Positions 21,590 to 32,866 of a stretch of 64,000 nucleotides of DNA are shown here, piece by piece. The notes below the pieces were generated by a model that saw nothing but the letters and a program-made list of their open reading frames with translations, was not told the origin of the DNA and did not search any database. The translations under genes were made by a program, and so were the position numbers. Every line of letters starts with the position of its first letter. Position 1 is the stretch's first letter. The stretch covers positions 38,202,530 to 38,266,529 of the forward strand of contig CM055319.2 of assembly GCA_029255685.2 (NCBI GenBank). Reading direction: 5' to 3'. This DNA comes from Silene conica (lineage: Eukaryota; Streptophyta; Magnoliopsida; Caryophyllales; Caryophyllaceae).

Positions 21590-23380
21590 ATTGGTATCAG
21601 AGCACTTGTTGTTGCATGCTTAATCGGTTTATAGTTTTTCCGAGTTTTTGAGACTTAAAACAAAACTAATTTTTAAAGACCCTTATTTTTATCACTCGAA
21701 TTTTTGGCATATAAATTAAATCTGGTCCTAAAATGTTTTTAGGTTATATGATAATTTATGAGATTTAATATATTGTTCATAATTAAGATTTTAATCGTTT
21801 AAATGCATTTTTATGACAAAATCGAGTTAAATGATTAAAATAGAAAGAAAATGTTTCTAGCCTTGTAATTTTCACACGACCTCACATGCTAATTTTACTT
21901 AATGTATGTAAAATTTTGGTACAATATGACTTTGTATAGCATGTTTTACGATTTAATTGTTAAAACCGTAAAAAGAGGTAATTTGGCCATTTATATACGA
22001 TATTTCGAAATTTATTTCGGTTAAAATGACCAAATTTTTACATTATAAATATTCAAGTAATATTTTCAGAATGTTAGTGAAAATGAAAATCCAAAATTTC
22101 GAATTTTTATAATTGTTTGGATTTAATTCGTAAATGTTATACATTTTTAAAAGGCATTATGAACGATGTTAAAATAATTAAAATGTTAATTATTATCAAA
22201 ATTATTTATGACTAATTTTGAATCCTAAAATGTGTTAGGATATTATTTAGAACATAAGTTGTGTATGTTTTAATTTATGCATTTTAAAAGAGTTAAAAAT
22301 GCTAAAATCTCATAAAACCGGGTTAATTTCGACATAATAAGTTATTAGGGCGATTTGGCATTAAAATGAACATATTTATAACATTTTATATTGCTGCGTT
22401 TTTCTCATGAATGTCATTTTATATTGCATAATTTTGAATCATGTAATTATTCTAGTATGGCCTTAGTTTTAAATTGGTATTTCCCGTAATGTAAGGGGTT
22501 ACCAATTCGGTTGTAATTTTGTGATCTCGTATCACCCAATTGTAATTTATTTCTATTTTATAAGATATAAGTAGACTAGAAAAGTTGTAATATTTGTAAA
22601 ATCCGGAGTTCCTTGAAGGCGGTGCCATTCGGAAAGGAGTTCCGAACAAGACGGTGTTTACCTCGATTTGCGTGCCTCGTCAAGATCAAGGGACCAAAGG
22701 AGTTGGTTTCCGAATTTGTACTCTTGTTATTTCTTTTCTAGGATAAGGCCATACTAGGAATTTATCGTTTGCTTTATTTTGTTTTAATATGTTGCATGCA
22801 TAGCCAAATCGCCATTAACATGTCATGCATATCGAGTATCGGGTCTTCAACGTATCAATTTTTATCAATAATTCACCTAAATTAGTTCACTTAAAAGGAG
22901 ATAGATAATAATTGATAAGATCTCTTACGTTTAAAATATTGAGACTTAGCCTTACCAAAGAGTATGGACCCATGAATCCCTTCTTCACAAATATGTAGGC
23001 TCGGCTAAACCGGGGTACTAAAATTGTCACGTTGGGTAAGTGGGGTAATGACGATTACACCTTGAAATTTGGTCGATCTCAACGAAGGTATTCGTAACCG
23101 TAGTTGCAATAAGTTCGGGCTATAGATAATTTTGAGAAAATTGTCGACCGAGAGTTCTAAGAGTAGAACCGATTAAAGGGTTAATCCACCAAACTATACC
23201 AATACGGGTTGAATCGGCTACACCGTGCCCGGATTAGTATGGGTTTGGGTCTCGGATTTATTTACTTAATTGTGTAAGAGATCGTTAAGTAAATACTTAA
23301 CTTGTTTAAAACGTTTAACAAGTTTTTAATGATGAACGTTAATTTTCCTTCATTTCCGTTTTTGTAGTTATTTTATCGCA
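21590..23380 (+). other. Long leader of copia a with candidate intron 23036-23367
   Basis: 1.8 kb AT-rich noncoding leader. The part from about 22610 to 23280 is recognisably shared with the leader of copia c (minus strand, about 51100-51750). GTAAGT at 23036 and TTTTTGTAG ending at 23367 would remove 332 bp and place the acceptor 13 bp before the ATG. Both sites are kept in copia b and c. The minus-strand ORF at 22452-22649 is a shadow. Confidence 0.65.
21592..21603 (+). promoter_or_regulatory. Primer binding site of copia a
   Basis: TGGTATCAGAGC, Met-tRNA type. Repeated at 28858-28869 behind the second LTR. Confidence 0.92.
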
Positions 23381-26300
23381 ATGGATTCATTCAACCCTAT
23401 CACTATTGATTCTTGTCATAATGTTTTCGACGATATTTGCAACCAAAACAACATTGATACTACTAGAGAAGTTCATTTCGGAACGGGTCCGGATGGCAGT
23501 ATTAACTTCATTTCTTCTCTCCCACCTCCCAAAGGTTCATTTCTTGACACAGCTTATATAGATGAGCTAAATGAAGAAATGGACGCCTTATACTTGAAGG
23601 AAAGAGCTTATGATGAAGCTAGTGGGAGTTCTAGCAAGAAAGGTCTTGCAAAGAATAAAAGGAAGAAGAGAAAGTTAGAGAAAGGGCGATGCCACTATTG
23701 TAGTGTCATGGGCCATTGGAGGAGGAATTGCCCCAAGTACTTACGTCATATCCAAGAAGGTCTTGTGATTCCGTTAGGTAATCCCAAATCTGAAATTTTT
23801 GTTATTGACATAAATTTTACATCCAACACATCATGGGTTTTGGATACCGGATGTGGTTCTCACCTTTGTAATCGTTTGCAGGGTTTAAGAGAAGTGGAGA
23901 AGGTAGACAAGGGTGATATGGATCTCCGACTTGGAAATGGAGCTCGGGTAGCGGCCACTTCAAAAGGAACTTGCACTCTTGCCTTGACGAGTGGATATGA
24001 GCTCAAACTCAATAATTGTTATTTTGTACCGTCTCTTTCCAAAAACATTATTTCTGTCGCAATGTTAGACATTGAAGGATATGATTTTTCCATTAAAAAC
24101 AATTGTTGTGTAATTTCAAAGAATGACATGGTAGTTGGCCGTGCCAATTCTATTAATGGAATTTATGTTTTGGAAACTTCCGACTCGTCTAATAATGTCT
24201 ACAACGTCAATAACAAAAGAATTAAAACAAATGATCCAAATGAATCATATGTTTGGCATTGTCGACTTGGTCACATAAATGAAAATCGCATTAAAAGATT
24301 GGTAAAGACCAACATAATCAAACCATTCGAATATGAATCTTATGGAACATACGAGGCTTGCCTTCTAGGGAAGATGAGTCGTAACCCCTTTAGTGGTAAA
24401 GGGACACGAGCAAGTGAGTTATTGGGACTTATACATACGGATGTATGCGGACCATTATCTATCACCGCTAGAGGCAACTATGACTATTTCATCACCTTCA
24501 CCGATGATTTAAGTAGATATGGGTATATCTACTTAATGAAGCATAAGAGTGAAGCTTTTACGAAATTCAAAGAATTTCAGAATGAAGTACAGAACCAACT
24601 CGATAGGAAGATTAAAACATTACGATCCGATCGTGGTGGAGAATATCTTAGTAATGAATTTGATTCACATCTAAAGAAATGTGGCATTGTGTCACAACTT
24701 TCACCTCCAGGAACACCACAACTTAATGGTGTGGCTGAAAGGAGGAATCGAACCTTATTGGATATGGTCCGATCAATGATGAGCCAAACTAATTTACCCA
24801 ATTCATTTTGGGGATTTGCGATCCTCACCGCCATCAAATCGTTGAACAATAGTCCAACGAAAGCGACCGATAAGACTCCATATGAGATGTGGAAAGGAAA
24901 GGTTCCTAACTTATCCTATATGAAGATATGGGGGTGCGATGCTTATGTCAAATCGAAAAACGATGACAAACTCGCACCAAGATCCGAAAAATGCATATTT
25001 GTTGGTTATCCAACCACCTCTCGTGGCTACCACTTCTACAAACCTCAAGAAAACAAAGTGTTTGTGTCTTTAGAGGCTGTCTTCTTAGAAAAGGAGTTTA
25101 TTTCTAAGAGACAGAGTGGGAGAAATTTTGAACTTAATGAAGTTCGAGAAGTTCAAGAGCCACAAACTGAAGCTGAGACTGAAGAAGATGTTCCTTCTTC
25201 ATCCACTTTGGTACCTATTCCACCTAGGAGGTCGAGTAGGGTCCCACATCAACCTGATAGGTATGTTGGACTTATTGAGGAAGATGGTAGCCTGGACGTT
25301 TTACTTTTGGAAAGTGACGAGCCTACCACTTACAAAGCTGCAATCTCTAGTCCCGACTCTATAAAATGGCATGAGGCCATGGTATCTGAAATGGATTCTA
25401 TGCATCAAAACCAAGTATGGGACTTGGTAGACTTGACTAAGGAGATGAGACCTCTCCAATGCAAGTGGATCTTCAAGGTGAAGAATGGCATAGAAGGACA
25501 TGATGATGTCTATAAAGCTAGGCTAGTAGCTAAGGGTTTTTCCCAAGTCCAAGGTCTTCATTATGATGAAACCTTTGCTCCGGTAGCCATGCTAAGATCC
25601 ATTAGGATAATGTTAGCGATTGCCGCATTTCATGACTATGAAGTGTGGCAAATGGATGTCAAAACCGCCTTCTTAAATGGGCATTTAAAGGAGGATGTGT
25701 ATATGATACAACCCGAAGGTTTTGAAGATCCTAAAAATCCTAACAAGGTATGCAAGCTTAAGAAGTCCATCTATGGTCTTAAGCAAGCATCAAGGAGTTG
25801 GAATCATCGCTTCAATGAAGTCATAAAAGAAAATGGTTTCACTCGAAGTGTCGAGGAACCTTGTCTATATATGAAGTTCAGTGGGAGCAATGTTGTATTC
25901 CTGATCTTGTATGTGGATGACATACTGCTCATTGGAAATGATGTTCCAATGCTTTCATCAGTGAAAGGATGGTTAGGTAATTATTTTCAGATGAAAGATC
26001 TAGGAAATGCACAATGCATATTAGGTATCCGGATCTATAGAGATAGATCCAAGAGGATATTGGCACTAAGTCAAGAACCTTACATCGATAAGATTCTTCG
26101 ACGGTTCAGCATGGGAAATTCCAAGAGAGGGTTTATCCCCATGGGAAGTGGCATTATATTGAGAAAGTCTCAATCACCCACAGAGCCCAAGGATGTTGAA
26201 CGCATGAAAATGATCCCTTATGCTTCCGCCGTGGGATCTATCATGTACGCCATGATATGCACTCGTCCTGATGTCTCGTATGCTTTGAGCATAACTAGTA

Positions 26301-26896
26301 GATATCAAGCAAATCCAGGTGAAAGTCACTGGATTGCTGTCAAGAACATCCTTAAATACTTAAGAAGAACTAAGGATTCATACTTAGTGTTTGGAGGGGA
26401 AGAAGATTTATGTGTAAAGGGTTACACAGATGCAAGCTTCCAAACAGATAAAGACGATTTTAAATCCCAGGCTGGATTTGTCTTTATCTTGAATGGTGGT
26501 GCCATTAGTTGGAAGAGCTTCAAAGAACCAGTCGTTGCGGATTCTACAACGGAAGCAGAGTACATCGCAGCATCAGAAGCTGCTAAAGAGGCAGTATGGA
26601 TAAGGCAATTTATCGAGGGACTAAGGGTAGTTCCAAATGCTGAAGATCCTATCACCCTGTACTGTGATAACAGTGGTGCTGTCTTTCAGGCTAAGGAGCC
26701 GAAGTCTAGTAATAAGTCTAGACATGTACCAAGAAAATATCATGTAATACGGGATTTCATTGATAGGAAGGAAATAGCGATATGTAAGGTTGGGACAGAC
26801 GATAATGTGGCTGATCCTTTAACCAAACCCTTGTCGCAGACTAAGCATGATTCTCATGCTCGTTCTATGGGTCTTAAGAGTTTACCCAATGTGTAA
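23381..26896 (+). CDS. Copia gag(short)-pol polyprotein, unbroken
   Basis: 1,171 codons without a lesion. Short basic N-terminal region, then zinc knuckle CHYCSVMGHWRRNCP (about residues 104-118), protease DTGCGSHLCN (155), integrase zinc region (HCRLGH, ACLLGK) and DDE residues in HTDVCGP, SDRGGEYLS and NGVAERRN, RT with YVDDILL (about 844), and RNase H with YTDASF, STTEAEYIA and YCDNSGAV. The Angela/BARE lineage is indicated by SPPGTPQLNGVAERRNRT. The roughly 200-residue gag core seen in copia b (before its knuckle) is missing: only about 100 residues precede the knuckle. Pol is complete, but Gag function is doubtful. Confidence 0.92.
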   Translation: MDSFNPITIDSCHNVFDDICNQNNIDTTREVHFGTGPDGSINFISSLPPPKGSFLDTAYIDELNEEMDALYLKERAYDEASGSSSKKGLAKNKRKKRKLEKGRCHYCSVMGHWRRNCPKYLRHIQEGLVIPLGNPKSEIFVIDINFTSNTSWVLDTGCGSHLCNRLQGLREVEKVDKGDMDLRLGNGARVAATSKGTCTLALTSGYELKLNNCYFVPSLSKNIISVAMLDIEGYDFSIKNNCCVISKNDMVVGRANSINGIYVLETSDSSNNVYNVNNKRIKTNDPNESYVWHCRLGHINENRIKRLVKTNIIKPFEYESYGTYEACLLGKMSRNPFSGKGTRASELLGLIHTDVCGPLSITARGNYDYFITFTDDLSRYGYIYLMKHKSEAFTKFKEFQNEVQNQLDRKIKTLRSDRGGEYLSNEFDSHLKKCGIVSQLSPPGTPQLNGVAERRNRTLLDMVRSMMSQTNLPNSFWGFAILTAIKSLNNSPTKATDKTPYEMWKGKVPNLSYMKIWGCDAYVKSKNDDKLAPRSEKCIFVGYPTTSRGYHFYKPQENKVFVSLEAVFLEKEFISKRQSGRNFELNEVREVQEPQTEAETEEDVPSSSTLVPIPPRRSSRVPHQPDRYVGLIEEDGSLDVLLLESDEPTTYKAAISSPDSIKWHEAMVSEMDSMHQNQVWDLVDLTKEMRPLQCKWIFKVKNGIEGHDDVYKARLVAKGFSQVQGLHYDETFAPVAMLRSIRIMLAIAAFHDYEVWQMDVKTAFLNGHLKEDVYMIQPEGFEDPKNPNKVCKLKKSIYGLKQASRSWNHRFNEVIKENGFTRSVEEPCLYMKFSGSNVVFLILYVDDILLIGNDVPMLSSVKGWLGNYFQMKDLGNAQCILGIRIYRDRSKRILALSQEPYIDKILRRFSMGNSKRGFIPMGSGIILRKSQSPTEPKDVERMKMIPYASAVGSIMYAMICTRPDVSYALSITSRYQANPGESHWIAVKNILKYLRRTKDSYLVFGGEEDLCVKGYTDASFQTDKDDFKSQAGFVFILNGGAISWKSFKEPVVADSTTEAEYIAASEAAKEAVWIRQFIEGLRVVPNAEDPITLYCDNSGAVFQAKEPKSSNKSRHVPRKYHVIRDFIDRKEIAICKVGTDDNVADPLTKPLSQTKHDSHARSMGLKSLPNV

Positions 26897-27688
26897 CCGA
26901 TTATGCGATATGAAATGAAAAATGTTGTTTTTACGTTCATATAAGATAATCTCGTTCATCATTTAAAGTTTTATACAACTTGTTTATTTTATATACTTTG
27001 TTAAATCCAACAGGATTGTAGGACAATTGTTGAACCCTGTTCAAGTGAACTGGATTAACTTAGTATTGCCCCTAGTCACTTATATGAGGTGACGTCTCGA
27101 AGTGACTAGATTATGATGCGATTGATGGTGAGTTCTTACACCATAGAGTCATAAGGGATGACTAGTCGATCATATAGACAACTGTAAAGTACACTTGTGT
27201 CGGGCAGTGACCGCTTATAGAGTTCTTTAGAATTCAATGAAGCCTGGTCGTGGCAAGAGCTGCTATATATATTCTTATGAGTCGATTCTTAGACTAGAGA
27301 CTGGTTGCTCTAGAGGTGACGTTATTCAGAATGACTTTGATTTATATTCTACGATCTTCCGTAAAAGGGGTCAAATGGATATATTTTGGGTCACAATGGA
27401 TGATGTTGACCAAGGAGAACAGTTGGAAAGAAATTGTTCTGCCCCTTGTCAGGGTTATCTTAAATCTCAAGGCCACTCGAGGAGTAGTGAACTGAAAATG
27501 CGTGGCCACGCTCGGAGACTGTCTATGGTAGATAATTCCGGTCAAACAGTTACACTCCATGTCGAGAAAAACCACTATTGATTTGATCACGTGCAAGTAC
27601 GACCTGAAAGACACCTTGCATTGAGTGGGAGATGATGTAATAGAACAAGAGAATTGGTGATCCACACTTGTGAGGACAAGTGGGAGAT
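26897..27688 (+). other. 3' UTR and polypurine tracts of copia a
   Basis: Noncoding. It has two PPT-like runs, TTGAGTGGGAGA (about 27624) and AAGTGGGAGATT (27678-27689). The second is the 3' side of a hairpin, CACTTGT/ACAAGTG, at 27665-27682. The 114-codon ORF at 27237 is not supported by homology. Confidence 0.75.
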
Positions 27689-28855
27689 TGTTGGAGTAAG
27701 TGTCCTCGACAATAATGTGATCACGTCAATTATATTATTAATTGACAAATCTCTATAAAAGAATATTCATGGGATGATTCTTATCATAAGTCAACTGGTC
27801 AACATTAATCGGTAATGATTGGCTTGCTAGAGTTTGACATTACTGTCGTAATGACGGTGGTGACCAGTTGATCCCTTTAGGTCACACCTTTAGGACAGCT
27901 ATCTCAATATTAAATGTAACAACTGTATATTGATACGAGTTGATACATTTCTAGATTGTAAATAAAAGAGGAGATAATTTATAATAAGATTATAAATTAT
28001 TTTAGTGATTGAAGTGTCATCACTATTAATTATTTGTTTTATGAAACATAATAATAAAATGAAATGAATGAATCGAATAAACTACAATTGTTGTAGTTAT
28101 AGAATACGATTAAATAATTATATGAAATTATTTAATTACTAATTTACGATAAAAGGTTTAAAATGTTAAACTACGTAAATAATATAATCCTAATGTTATG
28201 TCACGGATGGGATCCATTGTAGTGGTGTGGACCGTGTGATATGTCACACACACACACACACATTTTACAACATTACATAAAATGTTATAGGAACATTAGT
28301 AGGACAAGGGATTAAATGTAAAGGCAAGCATGGGAAACATTTGATGTTGTAGAGGAGCCAACCATTGGGCACTCTAACCCTTGTCTCGGCCGAACCAAAT
28401 GGAGGAACAAAACAAGTTTTGTTCTTTGGTTCACTCATCCAATTCATTCATACACATTTCATACTAGGGTTTAGTCTTTGAGAGAGAAAGAAAAGAAAGA
28501 AAAATAAGGTTCATTTTTCTAAAACCCTAGCCGTGTACCTCCTTCAATCTAGCTAGTTTGTTTGTTGATTCTAGCACAATTACATACAAACATTGAGAGT
28601 TAGTGTGTCTTGGTGTTCATCTTTGGAGGCCAATCATCTCTTTGAAGGTTCAAGGAGGATCATCCGTGTGAATTAGCTCAAGAACAAGTGAAGTAGGAGA
28701 CTTCATTTGTGCCCTAATTTTGCCGAGAGTTTCGATGTAAGGGAGCTCCTACTTACTCCTTAATCTCGTCATAATCACTAGTTAAGCATGCTTAAGATCT
28801 TTAATTTATATGATAAATAAAACTAGTATGACTAAATAGGTATTTGAACCTAACA
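27689..28855 (+). repeat. Second LTR of copia a
   Basis: TGTTGGAGTAAG to GAACCTAACA, matching 20424-21589. It is followed by another primer site instead of host DNA. Confidence 0.95.
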
Positions 28856-30003
28856 ATTGGTATCAGAGCACTTGTTGTTGCATGCTTAATCGGTTTATAG
28901 TTTTTCCGAGTTTTTGAGACTTAAAACAAAACTAATTTTTAAAGACCCTTATTTTTATCACTCGAATTTTTGGCATATAAATTAAATCTGGTCCTAAAAT
29001 GTTTTTAGGTTATATGATAATTTATGAGATTTAATATATTGTTCATAATTAAGATTTTAATCGTTTAAATGCATTTTTATGACAAAATCGAGTTAAATGA
29101 TTAAAATAGAAAGAAAATGTTTCTAGCCTTGTAATTTTCACACGACCTCACATGCTAATTTTACTTAATGTATGTAAAATTTTGGTACAATATGACTTTG
29201 TATAGCATGTTTTACGATTTAATTGTTAAAACCGTAAAAAGAGGTAATTTGGCCATTTATATACGATATTTCGAAATTTATTTCGGTTAAAATGACCAAA
29301 TTTTTACATTATAAATATTCAAGTAATATTTTCAGAATGTTAGTGAAAATGAAAATCCAAAATTTCGAATTTTTATAATTGTTTGGATTTAATTCGTAAA
29401 TGTTATACATTTTTAAAAGGCATTATGAACGATGTTAAAATAATTAAAATGTTAATTATTATCAAAATTATTTATGACTAATTTTGAATCCTAAAATGTG
29501 TTAGGATATTATTTAGAACATAAGTTGTGTATGTTTTAATTTATGCATTTTAAAAGAGTTAAAAATGCTAAAATCTCATAAAACCGGGTTAATTTCGACA
29601 TAATAAGTTATTAGGGCGATTTGGCATTAAAATGAACATATTTATAACATTTTATATTGCTGCGTTTTTCTCATGAATGTCATTTTATATTGCATAATTT
29701 TGAATCATGTAATTATTCTAGTATGGCCTTAGTTTTAAATTGGTATTTCCCGTAATGTAAGGGGTTACCAATTCGGTTGTAATTTTGTGATCTCGTATCA
29801 CCCAATTGTAATTTATTTCTATTTTATAAGATATAAGTAGACTAGAAAAGTTGTAATATTTGTAAAATCCGGAGTTCCTTGAAGGCGGTGCCATTCGGAA
29901 AGGAGTTCCGAACAAGACGGTGTTTACCTCGATTTGCGTGCCTCGTCAAGATCAAGGGACCAAAGGAGTTGGTTTCCGAATTTGTACTCTTGTTATTTCT
30001 TTT
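28856..30003 (+). other. Partial duplicate leader of copia a
   Basis: Same length as, and apparently identical to, 21590-22737. It breaks off in CTTGTTATTTCTTTT and joins the chromovirus LTR block at CCAGCCATG. The shared TC at the joint suggests end-joining with 2-bp microhomology. Confidence 0.9.
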
Positions 30004-31149
30004 CCAGCCATGACAAAATAAACGACGCAGCAACCCGCAACAGCCCAAAACCCGCAATATCACGGTCTTTGTTCGTACACTTTCCCGACGCTACCACCAC
30101 CAGCCTAGCCCCTCACCACTGGCCCCAACCTAAACTTCGTACTACCCACTACAACTTCCACTCTTGGGCCACCAGGTGAAGCCACTACAACCACCACCAT
30201 AACCGCCCTAAACAGGCTGTCAAAAAAGCCTGTACACAAACCCGAATACTCTGTTTCTGCGCAGTACGTCCCTCTCTTTTCTCACGGCTTTTCTCTCACC
30301 ACCATGCCCCATACCACCCCTAGACACTACCGTGGTCACCACTGACCCACGGTGGTTCCATGGGTGGTAAACGTGGGTTCTCGTTCCCTCAGAAACCTCA
30401 TCAAAACCGCTACAAACCCGACACAATACGATGCTCTTCCTCTGTTTTTCTGCCTCCAGCGTCGGTGTTACTATTCTCCGCCACCACAGCCACTAACATC
30501 CACCCACAGCTACCACCTATGTACCAAAGTGTTAACCTAAACCCTAGCAACCTTCCACCCATAACCCATATGTAGAATCTAACACAAACAGACCCAAACC
30601 CGACACCAAACTGCCAGCACCCGCAACCCCTATAATCCCCTGTTTTAAGCACGAAAACGCACGACCCAGTTACTGGTGGTGCTCCGGCCACCACACACGA
30701 CCCGACAACCACCCAAAATAACCTACAAACTCCCTAATTCGACTACCCTAGCCACTTGTACCAAGATGAACCATTACAACGACTCAGATTGCAAATGAAA
30801 TTGAAATAACGAGAAAGATAAAACACGTTAATGTCGATAAAACGAGGCTTACACTGGTAGTTGTCGATGATGACTTGCGTTTGGACAAATCTACCTCTCG
30901 TCTTCCTCATCCCATGGTAGCTGATAGATAGGTGGGTTAGGGTTTTGAAATTGTTTTGGATATGGAGGCTGTTGTCGACAATAACAAAGGTAGGGTTAAG
31001 GTTGTGTGGTATAGGGATATGTCGATATATGGGTACGGGTTAGGGTGAACGTGTTTCGTCGGGTTTAGGCAAAAGAAAATACGAATTATGTTATTTAGTA
31101 TTAGTATTACTAATTAGATTAATTACAAAAAATATAAAATTATTATAGA
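30004..31149. repeat. Chromovirus LTR block, copy 2 (of 19268-20423)
   Basis: Same sequence as 19268-20423, about 1.1% diverged. Here it continues past the copia a insertion point into 31150-31499. Confidence 0.9.
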
Positions 31150-31499
31150 AATATTATAATATTAGCAATTACATACGAATATATAAAAATATAGGATTTA
31201 AATACCATTACAACTTAAATAAGAAAATATAAGTTAAATATAGATGAGAATAAATATAAAATAGGAAATATATTAAATTTTAGATATATTATTAAAATAA
31301 AGAAATACGAATAAAATGACATTTTATGAAATAATCATCAAATATAAAATAATTATGAAATACGGTATAATCGTAGAAATACGATTTATAAATAATAATA
31401 GTTTACGTAAATACTTTATAAACATTCCATTTGATTGAAATACGTGTATAAAACATGATTCGACTGCCGTTGACCGGGACTAAAATACGGGGTATTACA
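31150..31499 (-). repeat. Chromovirus remnant LTR, proximal end
   Basis: AT-rich 350 bp ending (minus-strand start) in TGTAATACCCCGTATTTTAG, followed by target duplication GTTAT at 31500-31504. No coding potential. Confidence 0.75.
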
Positions 31500-31639
31500 G
31501 TTATTCAGTTCACTTTGTGGTGTTCAAAATTGGCGTACAATTCCACATGAAAACAAAACATTATATATCATAACAATGAGGTTGAATAGAGTACACGAGA
31601 AAATGAATTATTACATGAATTCATAAAAGAGTACTACAA

Positions 31640-32141
31640 CTTAGGAACACATCTAATTCCCATGGAATGAATGTGCCCTTCATGCTTATCACGTGGTAAT
31701 GCTTTATATGAGAGGATCGGCTATGTTGTCATCCATAGCAATCTTATCAATGAATATCTCCTTTTACGCGAACTCAGTTGTAGAATCTGCTATAACACTT
31801 TGTTTAGAACTTTTCCAGCTGACAACAGCGCCATTAAGAGTAAAAACGAATCCAGACTGATATTTCGAGTCATCTCGATCCGTTTGGAAGCTAGCATCTG
31901 CGTAACCCGTGGCGCAGAGCGTCGAGTCGCCTCCGTAAGTCAATCCCCAATCTTTAGTCCTCCGTAGGTACTTAAGAATGTTTTTCACGGCCATCCAGTG
32001 TTGTTCACCTGGATGAGCTTGAAATCGACTAGTCATACTCAATGCATATGCAACGTCTGGACGTGTGCATATCATGGCATACATGATCGATCCTATAGCC
32101 GAAGCATGAGGAATCCGACTCATGCGCTCCTTCTCTTCCAA
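31640..32141 (-). pseudogene. Copia b RNase H region, frameshifted and internally deleted
   Basis: The frame 32141-31764 reads SRIPHASAIGSIMYAMICTRPDV, GYADASF (RNase H), VSWKSSKQ and VIADSTTE. It then jumps to FA-stop followed by remnants of the pol end (KIAMDDNIADPL, GHIHSMGI in shifted frames). Compared with copia a, roughly 75 to 80 codons of RNase H after STTE are missing. It is one frame off from the upstream RT piece; the shift lies near 32120-32150. About 135 bp of 3' UTR follow to the chromovirus insertion at 31499. Confidence 0.85.
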
Positions 32142-32866
32142 TGTCTAGCTTCTTGAGTCTTGCTCAAGTGAAACCCAGTAGTCATAGGAAGGAACCCTTT
32201 CTTGGAGTTCGTCATGCTGAATCTCTCTAGAATCTTACCTATGTAAGACTCCTGACTGAGAGACAACATCCGTCGTGATCTATCCTTGTAGATACGGATG
32301 CCCAAAATTCTTTGTGCCTCTCCCAGATCTTTCATCTGGAAAAAGTTTTTCAACCATGCTTTAACCGAAGAAAGGAGAGGTATGTCATTCCCTATCAAGA
32401 GTATGTCGTCGACATACAGTACTAGGAATACAATCTTGCTCCCACTCGACTTGATATAGAGACATGGTTCCTCGACTGATCGAACGAATCCATTCCCGTT
32501 TATCACTTGGTCGAAGCGATGATTCCAACTCCGCGATACTTGCTTAAGTCCATAGATGGAACGCTTAAGCTTGCAAACTTTCTTAGGATGTTCTGGATCA
32601 ATAAAACCCTCGGGTTGTACCATGTACAACTCTTCCTCCAAATAACCGTTTAAGAAGGCGGTTTTAACGTCCATTTGCCATATTTCATAGTCATGAAATG
32701 CGGCTATCGCTAAGATAATCCGAATGGAACGTAGCATGACTACGGGTGCAAAGATCTCATCGTAGTGCAAGCCTGGCACTTGGGTGAAACCTTTAGCAAC
32801 TAGTCTTGCCTTATGGATATCTTGTTTACCTTCCACGGCATGCTTTATTTTGTAGAGCCATTTGCA
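32120..32866 (-). pseudogene. Copia b reverse transcriptase
   Basis: Continues in frame after the TAA at 32867-32869. It reads YKIKHAVEGKQDIHKARLVAKGF, MDVKTAFLNGYLEEELYM, SIYGLKQ and the catalytic YVDDILLIGND, then loses frame near 32120. The upstream stop fits a CAA to TAA change in RPLxCKW, by comparison with RPLQCKW in copia a. Confidence 0.88.

Larger units (their letters stand above)
20424..30003 (+). mobile_element. Copia element a, Angela/BARE-like, LTR-pol-LTR-partial leader tandem
   Basis: Order: LTR 20424-21589, leader, pol ORF, 3' UTR, LTR 27689-28855, then a second primer site and 1,148 bp of leader equal to 21590-22738, cut off at 30003. The element thus has an extra partial unit, as unequal LTR recombination would leave. 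LTRs differ by about 4 substitutions and 1 indel (0.3%). The right end is not a normal LTR end, so no target duplication can be tested. Confidence 0.9.
10354..31499 (-). mobile_element. Chromovirus LTR remnant (LTR pair or solo LTR) with nested elements
   Basis: Minus-strand ends are TGTAATACCCCGTATTTTAG (31499) and GGGGGTGTTACA (10354), flanked by the 5-bp duplication GTTAT (10349-10353 and 31500-31504). The start resembles that of the chromovirus LTR at 41274. No internal coding region of its own survives. Own sequence: 10354-11405, 16700-17043, 19155-20423 and 30004-31499. A 1.15 kb block occurs twice (19268-20423, 30004-31149) with about 1.1% difference, best explained as parts of the 3' and 5' LTR with the interior deleted. 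Alternative: one solo LTR with a later duplication. Confidence 0.72.
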
